64,000 bases of DNA from Paenalkalicoccus suaedae (GTDB lineage: Bacteria > Bacillota > Bacilli > Bacillales > Salisediminibacteriaceae), in the NCBI RefSeq assembly GCF_006965545.2, contig NZ_CP041372.2, forward strand, positions 3,472,001-3,536,000, written 5' to 3'. The notes beneath the pieces are model-generated. The model was given only the letters and a program-made list of their open reading frames with translations, had not been told where the DNA came from and did not search any database. This document shows positions 1-6,065 of this stretch, one piece after another (positions within the stretch are counted from its first letter, which is position 1; the number at the start of each line of letters is the position of its first letter). A program made the position numbers and the translations under genes.

Positions 1-250
1 TGAAAGCTGACTGAATGACAGTTAGCTTTCACTTATTTTTGTGGCTTACTTCTGTTAGGATGTGCATTACTTCTAGCTCATTTCGCCTTAGTTCCTCCAC
101 TTTACGCATTAGTTCTGCAAGTTTTCGAGTTACTTCTTTTTTGCACCTTACTTTAACAAACTTCCGTGCTGTTTCTCGTCCATTCCGCTTTATTTCTGGC
201 AACTTCCGCGTTACTTCTATCAATTTGCGCATTACTTCCACTGTGTTAAG
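1..250. repeat. 21-bp phased word array, family A (TTACTTCT), copy 1
   Basis: The word TTACTTCT, or a close variant, recurs with starts near 46, 67, 88, 109, 130, 211 and 232, a step of 21 bp. Between about 140 and 210 lies a non-phased anchor block (CTTTAACAAACTTCCG...TTCTGGCAACTTCCGCGTTA) that is also found in the arrays at 2880 and 5340. The array lies just beyond the terminator of the anti-sigma gene. Open frames across it are artefacts of the 21-nt (7-codon) period. Confidence 0.85.
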
Positions 251-294
251 TTTTAAGTCTCTGCTTACTGTTTTGAAAACAACTCTAATTAACG

Positions 295-334
295 AAAAAG
301 CCGATCAGCAAGTAACATTGCTGGTCGGCTTTTT
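295..334 (-). terminator. rho-independent terminator of the sigma/anti-sigma operon
   Basis: A 17-bp nearly perfect inverted repeat (AAAAAGCCGA.CAGCAA / TTGCTG.TCGGCTTTTT) lies 15 bp past the stop of the anti-sigma gene. It has T-runs on both strands, so it could act in both directions. Confidence 0.85.
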
Positions 335-348
335 ATACGACTTAATCG

Positions 349-1170
349 CTATTTCATCAGCTTTTCTCCTGTATCCCTCCATCTCCATTCTCTTATAAAT
401 GTCATTCTCATCATTTGCCATTCTTCTACGTCATCAGCGTGATAAACACCATTTATCATAAATAAATCCTCATCTTTTTCACCAATTATTGTTTCAGACA
501 TTACACCAGGTACATCTTCACTTAAAAAGCTTCTTAGAAACCAATCATTATTTTCTCCAATTAATGATTGTATCTCTTCCGAGTTGTCCATTGGTTCGTT
601 AGTGATTTCTTCTAAATGAGTTTCTAGGTCGGTATCATGGATGAGGCTAATACCACCTTGGAAGACTCCTGATGCATCTGGATTATTTCCTCCATATTCT
701 AACTCCTCCCATCCTATATGAAAAGAGATCCATTGGTATTTGTCGTCTTCTAGTGACATGTAATATGTTTCAAAGTCTTTCGGCAAGTACGTCACAAACA
801 GTAGCTCAGGTTCGTCGTACAGCTCAAATGTCATGGTGTCGTCGCCGTGTTCGACGTCGATATACTGCGGTAAATCCTCGATGGCTACGTTGTCCGTTGT
901 TTGCTGCGTTCCCCCATTTTCCCCGTTAGAGGTGAAAAGGTTGGTCAGCTCTGGGTTGCTTATGACCAAGAGGCCTCCGATGGCGGCTGCGGCGATGAGG
1001 CCTGCGCCTGCCTTAGCGTAGCGAGATTTATTGGAGCGGCGCGGCTTCGCTTGCTTCGACTCTCGCAGCGCCTCTAAGGTCTTTTGATAGCTTTGCTGTT
1101 TAAACTTCGGGTCGGCGTGCACGTCCACGTTGTTGAGCTCTCGTTTAATGCGCTTTTCCTCATTCTCCAT
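349..1170 (-). CDS. membrane-anchored anti-sigma-factor-like protein
   Basis: This 273-residue protein overlaps the end of an ECF sigma gene by 11 bp, the usual arrangement for a cognate anti-sigma factor. A basic N-terminal cytoplasmic part (about residues 1-50) is followed by one hydrophobic segment (about 52-71, Ala/Gly/Ile/Leu rich). A Gly/Asn/Thr linker and an acidic extracytoplasmic domain of about 170 residues follow. I infer that it holds the sigma factor at the membrane and responds to an envelope signal. No zinc anti-sigma motif (HxxxCxxC) is visible, so it is not a ZAS-type anti-sigma. The specific family is not recognised; the outer domain resembles the DUF4367/YlaD-like class only in general layout. 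Confidence 0.75.
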   Translation of the reverse strand: MENEEKRIKRELNNVDVHADPKFKQQSYQKTLEALRESKQAKPRRSNKSRYAKAGAGLIAAAAIGGLLVISNPELTNLFTSNGENGGTQQTTDNVAIEDLPQYIDVEHGDDTMTFELYDEPELLFVTYLPKDFETYYMSLEDDKYQWISFHIGWEELEYGGNNPDASGVFQGGISLIHDTDLETHLEEITNEPMDNSEEIQSLIGENNDWFLRSFLSEDVPGVMSETIIGEKDEDLFMINGVYHADDVEEWQMMRMTFIREWRWRDTGEKLMK

Positions 1171-1708
1171 AGTCCTCCACCCTTTCGTTGACGATTGTCA
1201 GTAGTTTTTTGACGGCGCGCTTTTGCAGGGATTTGACCGCAAATACGGATTTCCCAATGACTTCCGCGGTTTCTGCCAAGCTCAAATCCTGCACAAATCT
1301 AAGTAGCAACACGTCCTGATAGTCCTTTTTCAATACATAGATGGCATCGATCACGGGGCTTTTATGTCGGAACGCTTCATCCTCCGCCGACCGCGAATTA
1401 GACGCGATATTGGTATATAACCCCGTCGTTGGTGCAGCGCTTTTCTTCTTTTTCTTACGATGAAAATCGAGTAATGTGTGCCGACATATCGTGAAAAACC
1501 ACGTTTTGAAGGTAGATTTATTATCGAAGGAATGCAAATTAAAGGCCATTTTACAGAAGCAATCCTGCACGACTTCCTCGGTGTCGTGGTGATTTCGCGT
1601 TTGTAGGTAGACGTAGTTGTATATCACATCAAAGTACCTCTCATGGAGGCTTTTTAATGCGTCCTCGTTGTCATCGAGGGCAAGTGTAATGAGCTCTTCA
1701 TCTGTCAT
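1160..1708 (-). CDS. ECF-type RNA polymerase sigma factor
   Basis: This 182-residue protein has the ECF layout. Region 2 lies at about 20-90 (DCFCKMAF, then FKTWFFTICRH), followed by a basic linker with a run of lysines. Region 4 lies at about 130-175 (YQDVLLLRFVQDLSLAETAE, then the VFAVKSLQKRAVKKL recognition helix). Length fits the family. The start ATG is preceded by AGAGGTGAT. The gene is translationally coupled to the downstream anti-sigma gene. Regulon and signal cannot be read from the sequence. A GAACCCC...ACGTCTAATA stretch just upstream resembles ECF promoter parts but the spacing is too short to call. Confidence 0.9.
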   Translation of the reverse strand: MTDEELITLALDDNEDALKSLHERYFDVIYNYVYLQTRNHHDTEEVVQDCFCKMAFNLHSFDNKSTFKTWFFTICRHTLLDFHRKKKKKSAAPTTGLYTNIASNSRSAEDEAFRHKSPVIDAIYVLKKDYQDVLLLRFVQDLSLAETAEVIGKSVFAVKSLQKRAVKKLLTIVNERVEDYGE

Positions 1709-1792
1709 CGGATCACCTCTTTTTATTTCTGCGCTATTAGACGTAAAGGGGTTCAGCGAGGAGGCGTTTTTTTAGAAAAGATTTTAGGTGAA

Positions 1793-1850
1793 TAAGTGCC
1801 AACTAGCTTTCAATCAGCCCTTCTAATCTGCCTGCTTTTGTTTTTATATA
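1793..1850. repeat. remnant of palindromic element B
   Basis: The stretch AAGTGCCAACTAG...TCTGCCTGCTTTT matches the outer flank and end of the B palindromes elsewhere in the window (for example near 36590 and 5270), with the middle missing. It lies between the divergent sigma and Rpn genes. Confidence 0.4.
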
Positions 1851-1911
1851 AAAGCAAGCTTGACGATGATTTTTTGACTTGTTTTCTGTGCAGGTTAAAG
1901 AATGTCTGTTG

Positions 1912-1917
1912 TATAAT
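1912..1917 (+). promoter_or_regulatory. probable -10 box for the Rpn-family gene
   Basis: A perfect TATAAT lies about 85 bp before the start codon of the 2004 gene. No good -35 box stands 17 bp upstream, so the call rests mainly on the -10. Confidence 0.35.
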
Positions 1918-2003
1918 AGAGCTATATTGCAGGTACCTTTTACAGCGTTCGTTCTTGATCCTAATTTGAAATTAAGCCTGACATTTGTATCAGGAGGGTA
2001 GTT

Positions 2004-2834
2004 ATGGAGAAAGGACGGAACATTTCGCGTAATAACTATGATATCTTTTTTCGTCAAAGCTTACAGGAGGTCTTTACGGAAGAGGTTTTAAAATCAATCG
2101 GTATTCAGTCAGCTCCTATTGTTAGAAGCTTACCGACAGATTTTCCTGCTGTAGAAACGACTGATCAAGAAATTGATGTATTATTTGAGCTTGAGAATCA
2201 CACACTTTTGCACATCGAGTTTCAAACAGTTGCTAGTAGTCAAGCAGACTTAGTGCGGTTTCTCGAATACTCAATAAAAGCTTTTAAGCGATTTAACAAG
2301 CCGTGCGAGACCTATGTCGTGTACGGCGCTGGTGTGAAGCATGCCAAAAGCGAGCTTTCTTATTCGGTTCTCTCAAGCTTTTATGTAAAAAATATTTATT
2401 TAGCGAACATGGATGGAGATCGGTTATTTAAAGAGCTAGAGGAACAAATCGTGGCAGGTGCACCCTTAACGAAAAAACAAGAAATGGAACTTAGCATGTT
2501 ACCGCTGATGGATTCTGTTTATGCTCGGCGTGAACGTTCATTACGTGCGGCAAACCTCGCTCTAGAAATTTCAAATAAAGATCAACAAGCACGTCTGGTC
2601 GCTTCACTTCTTGTCGTAACAAACAAGTTTTTAGATGATGACGACGCTGATTTTTACAAAAGGAGGCTTGGTGATATGAAAGTCATTAAACTCGTAGAAG
2701 AGGAAGCTGAAACTCGTCGCACAGAGGAAATCGCTAAAAAAATGCTTCTCAATAAAGAGGCTCCCGAAAAAGTAGCGTTTTATACAAACTTATCCTTCGA
2801 GAGAGTTATAGAACTCCAAAAATCATTAGGATAA
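2004..2834 (+). CDS. Rpn family PD-(D/E)XK nuclease/putative transposase
   Basis: This 276-residue protein matches the Rpn (YhgA-like, PDDEXK_2) family of recombination-promoting nucleases. The N-terminus (NYDIFFRQSLQEVF) is followed by the PD-(D/E)XK core with Asp58 (IDVLFELEN), Glu72 and Gln74 (HIEFQT), the D...ExQ variant typical of this family. The C-terminal part is helical and charged. The start is set by GGAGGG eight bases before ATG. Relatives are common as stand-alone mobile genes and are thought to cut DNA or promote recombination; no inverted terminal repeats of a transposon are seen around this copy. It is a single-gene unit ending in a clear terminator. Confidence 0.85.
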   Translation: MEKGRNISRNNYDIFFRQSLQEVFTEEVLKSIGIQSAPIVRSLPTDFPAVETTDQEIDVLFELENHTLLHIEFQTVASSQADLVRFLEYSIKAFKRFNKPCETYVVYGAGVKHAKSELSYSVLSSFYVKNIYLANMDGDRLFKELEEQIVAGAPLTKKQEMELSMLPLMDSVYARRERSLRAANLALEISNKDQQARLVASLLVVTNKFLDDDDADFYKRRLGDMKVIKLVEEEAETRRTEEIAKKMLLNKEAPEKVAFYTNLSFERVIELQKSLG

Positions 2835-2844
2835 ATCCTTTCGC

Positions 2845-2872
2845 AGAGCTACTTCAGTTGTAGCTCTTTTTT
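2845..2872 (+). terminator. rho-independent terminator of the Rpn gene
   Basis: AGAGCTAC and GTAGCTCT form a perfect 8-bp stem around a 7-nt loop, followed by TTTTTT. It lies 11 bp past the stop codon. Confidence 0.85.
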
Positions 2873-2879
2873 GTTTGTA

Positions 2880-3130
2880 TCTATGTGTAATCTACTACTA
2901 TCATCTTCTGTATTACTTTTTCACGTTAGGCATTTCTTCTTTAACGACTTACTTCTCACAAAATGCGCGTTACTTCCATTTGATTTTATGTTACTTCTCT
3001 CCATTTGCGCATTACTTCTCCGTATTCCTACCTTACTTCTTTTTTATGTATTACTTTAACAAACTTCCGCACTATTTCCCGCCCGTTCCGCGTTCGTTCT
3101 GGCAACTTGCACGTTATTTCTCCCACAAAA
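2880..3130. repeat. 21-bp phased word array, family A, copy 2
   Basis: TTACTTCT words start at about 2970, 2991, 3012 and 3033 (step 21 bp). The conserved anchor block CTTTAACAAACTTCCG...GTTCCGCGTTCGTTCTGG follows at about 3052-3115. It directly follows the terminator of the Rpn gene, in the convergent gap before the 3461-3697 gene. Confidence 0.85.
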
Positions 3131-3177
3131 AGCATTTAACCTATGAAAGTGACTCCCCACCTTCCATCACGACAACC

Positions 3178-3210
3178 TAAAAAAACTAGGCAATGTCCTT
3201 TCGCCTAGTG
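3178..3210 (-). terminator. minus-strand terminator-like hairpin
   Basis: Read on the minus strand, ACTAGGC and GCCTAGT form a stem followed by seven T. It is the likely transcript end for the small minus-strand gene at 3461-3697 and is attached to a C palindrome. A related TACTAGGC...GCCTAGC hairpin accompanies C copies near 20768 and 51316. Confidence 0.6.
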
Positions 3211-3256
3211 CTCTTCCCAACTTAATAGAAGGTCAAGTGACTATATGTATTTCGGA

Positions 3257-3390
3257 GGTGCCCCGAAGCGGCGGGAGCCTACTACCAGTGTCGCTCTTTT
3301 GCGCAGCGAAAATCCTTTTGCACGTCCCATGGACGGGCAAAATAGTTGAGCTAGCCTCACAGGTAGTTGCGACCGCCGCGCAGGGGCACC
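3257..3390. repeat. palindromic element C, reverse orientation
   Basis: GGTGCCCC at the left end pairs with GGGGCACC at the right end, and ACTACC...GGTAGT pairs inside, giving one long imperfect hairpin flanked by AGGTCAAG/CTTGACCTT words. A near copy lies at 5855-5988. The centre (GAAAATCC...AAATAGTTGAG) matches the reverse complement of the C centre at 20587-20732. Confidence 0.75.
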
Positions 3391-3460
3391 GGAAGGTGAC
3401 CTCTTTTGACCTTGACCTACATAGTAAAAAGTCTGACACGGAAGGTGACCGCTCTTGACC

Positions 3461-3697
3461 TTAATCCACATACCGAATCCGATCGCTCAACACACCCGCC
3501 TTATAATACTCCAACATCCACACGTCCGGATTACTTTTACTCGGCCGCACAACCACACGCGTTCCGCCCGGCAACGACGTGATCTTCGCTCCGTTCCGTA
3601 AGTATCTCACCGTCAGCTCGCCCGGCCCGATCTCGATCCCTTCCGTCGCCTTATCCTGATCGCGGAGCGCCGCCGCCCTTGATTCATAAAAGTCCAT
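3461..3697 (-). CDS. small conserved-looking protein of unknown function
   Basis: This is a soluble 78-residue protein without signal peptide or membrane segment. It has an N-terminal helix (DFYESRAAALRDQDKA) and a beta-rich, basic remainder (GELTVRYLRNGAKITSLPGG). A good ribosome site (AGAGGGG) stands before the ATG. The C palindrome begins only about 70 bp past the stop. I do not recognise the family; coding is supported by the ribosome site and by a composition unlike the neighbouring repeats. Confidence 0.55.
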   Translation of the reverse strand: MDFYESRAAALRDQDKATEGIEIGPGELTVRYLRNGAKITSLPGGTRVVVRPSKSNPDVWMLEYYKAGVLSDRIRYVD

Positions 3698-3846
3698 CTC
3701 TCAAAACCCCTCTCTATGACAGAAAATCACGCTAATACTCTACTAAACTCTTATTCCTCTTTTTTACTTATTTGTGCTTTTTATGTTACAATGGTCAAAC
3801 CCAATAGTCAAACTAATCTCATATTTTCACAGAAAGAAGGGGTAGG

Positions 3847-4893
3847 ATGAGTTTAAAAAACATGATTGGCAAGCACATTCAAGGTATTTACTCGAACTCG
3901 ATCGCGATCGAGATTAACAAGGATCAGTCGGTGCGATTACTAACGGATAGCTTGGAGATTCACTGGTTGGACACCGCGACAAAGGAAGAGCATTTTGCGC
4001 TCATTTCGTACAACGAAAATGCGGACGGAGACGACGAGTTTAGCATTCGTTTTAACACGTCACCATTCACGCATAATCTTAATACGGCCTACGATCGGTT
4101 CCCCTACTATCACATCCTAGATTCGAGATTGGATGTAACCGATCCAATCGTCGACGTGCACCTCTACAAATACAAGCAGTCACCTACAGAAGTCCCAACA
4201 ACCATCGTGCTGCGAACAACCGAATCGATCATCACCATCAACGCCTATCCCGTCAACCTCCAAGTCACCATTTCAGAAAAGGAGAACGAACTCTCCTCAA
4301 ACGACAGCTTAGTTGAGCTCGGAGCTACCATACATAAGCAACTAACTGAAGACAGCAAGCTTCTAAAAAAACCGAAGGACCCTATGCGCTTAAAAGACTT
4401 AAAAGGACTGCGCGTACAAGGCGTCTACTCTGATCTGATGAACATCCAAAGACAAGATAGTTACGTAGAAGCAACTTCCTATGCAGATGTCGAAATACAT
4501 TTATATGACCCTAATACTGGCGAAGAAACATTCGTGCTCCTTCAGCCCGACGAAGATCACAATGGAGTAGACACGTTTGTTGTCAATTACGCAGAGAAGC
4601 CGTTTAATAAAAACCATCATTATTCTCCTTCTCGATCACCTTTTGAAGAAGTCTACTATGCTACTCACCATATCCAAACTGCTAGTCTTAATACGTTTGG
4701 AGATGTTAATGAAATGAAGCTATACTCATTTCATCTACCTCACACAGAGGGAAAACCATATAGCCAAGACCCTACAAACATTCTTTTAAAAACGGACTAT
4801 CATACCGTGTTGTTTTCAGCCGGCCCAGTATATATAATCATCGAAATATTCAAAGACGAGGCCGAGCTTCAACCCGGAAGGTTGGAGATTTAA
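3847..4893 (+). CDS. unknown protein made of two tandem related domains
   Basis: This is a soluble 348-residue protein with no signal peptide. Residues about 1-150 and 180-345 are two diverged copies of one domain. MSLKNMIGKHIQGIYSN aligns with MRLKDLKGLRVQGVYSD, LDTATKEEHFALI with YDPNTGEETFVLL, and PTTIVLRTTESIITI with PTNILLKTDYHTVLF. The copies are joined by a charged linker (SKLLKKPKDP). AGAAGGGGTAGG precedes the ATG. A small membrane-protein gene follows 27 bp downstream, probably in the same transcript. Function is unknown. Confidence 0.75.
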   Translation: MSLKNMIGKHIQGIYSNSIAIEINKDQSVRLLTDSLEIHWLDTATKEEHFALISYNENADGDDEFSIRFNTSPFTHNLNTAYDRFPYYHILDSRLDVTDPIVDVHLYKYKQSPTEVPTTIVLRTTESIITINAYPVNLQVTISEKENELSSNDSLVELGATIHKQLTEDSKLLKKPKDPMRLKDLKGLRVQGVYSDLMNIQRQDSYVEATSYADVEIHLYDPNTGEETFVLLQPDEDHNGVDTFVVNYAEKPFNKNHHYSPSRSPFEEVYYATHHIQTASLNTFGDVNEMKLYSFHLPHTEGKPYSQDPTNILLKTDYHTVLFSAGPVYIIIEIFKDEAELQPGRLEI

Positions 4894-4920
4894 TAGGAGT
4901 AATATTTGAGAGGGGGGTTT

Positions 4921-5034
4921 ATGAACGCTAAAGTAAGGAACGGTATGCTTTTTCTATTAGGAATGTTGGTGAGTATTCTTCTCATATTAGCAATAATTCT
5001 AGGCATTCTTTGGATAGATGGCGAAACATTTTAA
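4921..5034 (+). CDS. 37-residue single-span membrane peptide
   Basis: The frame encodes MNAKVRNGMLFLLGML..., with a basic N-terminus, about 22 hydrophobic residues and the tail WIDGETF. A strong ribosome site (GAGAGGGGGG) precedes the ATG and the stop is TAA. It follows the two-domain protein by 27 bp, so the two are probably co-transcribed. It has no recognised family. It could be a membrane partner or a hydrophobic toxin-like peptide; neither can be shown. Confidence 0.6.
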   Translation: MNAKVRNGMLFLLGMLVSILLILAIILGILWIDGETF

Positions 5035-5093
5035 GTATCATCTAGCTCCAAACAGTACTTTGAGCAAATTTATCAATTGCCAACTAGTCTAGA

Positions 5094-5290
5094 TCAGCTC
5101 TCCGAGCCTCAGTTAATAAAAGCAGTCAGCTCTGCAGACACTCTACGACATCCATGGGACCGGTCTTTGAGCTTCCTCGTCGGCAGGGAGCGGCTGTCGC
5201 CTCCCCCTAAGCACCTCCTGCGGGATCTCAAAGACCTCTCTCCCCCATGGATTGTCTCCGAATGTCCTCCGAGTCTGCCTGCTTTAGTTT
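5094..5290. repeat. palindromic element B, copy 1 (R orientation)
   Basis: It reads CAGACACTCTACGACATCC...CCATGGATTGTCTCCG, with the two ends pairing into a long imperfect hairpin. Internal features shared with the other copies are TTTGAGCTTCCTCGTCGGCA and GGATCTCAAAGACCTC. It begins about 60 bp after the small membrane gene. Confidence 0.8.
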
Positions 5291-5339
5291 CTTTTCTAAA
5301 AACCGCTCATTAATTAGTGAAAGCTGATCGGTAAAATTC

Positions 5340-5620
5340 AGCTTCCATGCTGTTCTCCGATCGTTCCACGTTTGTTCTGGCAACTTCCGTCTTACTTCTC
5401 CTAGTTTGTGCGTTACTTCTAATTGGTATCGTATTACTTCTCTCCGTATGCACATTACTTCTCCACATTTCTACGTTACTTCTTTTTTACACATTACTTT
5501 AACCAACTTCCGTGCTGTTTCCCGCCCGTTCCGCGTTCGTTTTAGCAACATCCGCCTTACTTCTCATAATTACACATTACTTCTTTTGCCGATTACTTCT
5601 CCTAACTTGTGCGTTACCTC
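5340..5620. repeat. 21-bp phased word array, family A, copy 3
   Basis: TTACTTCT words are spaced by about 21 bp over most of the block, interrupted twice by the anchor block (GTTCCACGTTTGTTCTGGCA and TTCCGCGTTCGTTTTAGC). It lies between a B palindrome and a pair of duplicated hairpins in a convergent gap. Confidence 0.8.
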
Positions 5621-5632
5621 TTTTCAAGCTTT

Positions 5633-5663
5633 TAAAAAGCGAGGCGACGACCTCTCGCCTCGT
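5633..5663 (-). terminator. minus-strand terminator-like hairpin, first of a duplicate pair
   Basis: GCGAGGC pairs with GCCTCGT and is followed on the minus strand by CTTTTTAAAAGC. The hairpin and its right flank are repeated 139 bp downstream. Confidence 0.55.
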
Positions 5664-5772
5664 GCCCCTCAACATAAAAGTAGGGCTTTACCTACAATAT
5701 ACCGTAACCGCAGGTGCCCGCTCTTGATCTTGACCTATAAATAATTTATGCGTTACTTCCTTTCAAGCTTTT

Positions 5773-5802
5773 AAAAAGCGAGGCAACGACCTCTCGCCTC
5801 GT
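5773..5802 (-). terminator. minus-strand terminator-like hairpin, second copy
   Basis: It has the same stem (GCGAGGC/GCCTCGT) and the same left flank (TTTCAAGCTTTTAAAAA) as 5633-5663. The direct duplication spans about 70 bp. Confidence 0.55.
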
Positions 5803-5854
5803 GCCCCTCAACAAAAAAGTGGAGCTTTAACAACTAATTCACTGTAACCGTAGG

Positions 5855-5988
5855 TGCCCCGAAGCGGCGGGAGCGTACTACCAGTGGTAGCCCTTCCGCG
5901 CAGCGAAAATCCTTTTGCACGTCCCCTGGACGGGCAAAATAGTTGAGCTAGCATCCACAGGTAGTAGCGCACGCCGCGCAGGGGCACC
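5855..5988. repeat. palindromic element C, reverse orientation, copy 2
   Basis: The ends GGTGCCCC and GGGGCACC pair. The sequence is nearly identical to 3257-3390 apart from a few compensating differences. It ends about 40 bp before the terminator of the nucleotidase gene. Confidence 0.75.
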
Positions 5989-6029
5989 GAAAGGTGACCG
6001 CACTTGACCTTGCCCTTGACCTACAAAAT

Positions 6030-6058
6030 AAAAAAGGCCCCTCCAAAAGGAGAAGCCT
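6030..6058 (-). terminator. terminator of the SLH nucleotidase gene
   Basis: On the minus strand AGGCTTCTCC and GGAGGGGCCT form a stem followed by TTTTTTA, eight bases past the stop codon. Confidence 0.85.
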
Positions 6059-6065
6059 CACCCAT

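Noticed and set aside
15..398. Open frames across the TTACTTCT array and its antisense helical-looking product (29-241)
   Set aside because: The heptad-like pattern (EVTRKL, EVMRKL) is the translation of the 21-bp repeat. The same word in other arrays occurs in other frames and 20-bp arrays cannot code.
1721..1765. ECF autoregulatory promoter (GAACCCC...ACGTCTAATA)
   Set aside because: The parts look right but are 7-8 bases apart instead of about 16; no alternative -35 fits.
2004..2834. Complete transposon around the Rpn-family gene
   Set aside because: No inverted terminal repeats or target duplication were found; Rpn genes are often stand-alone.
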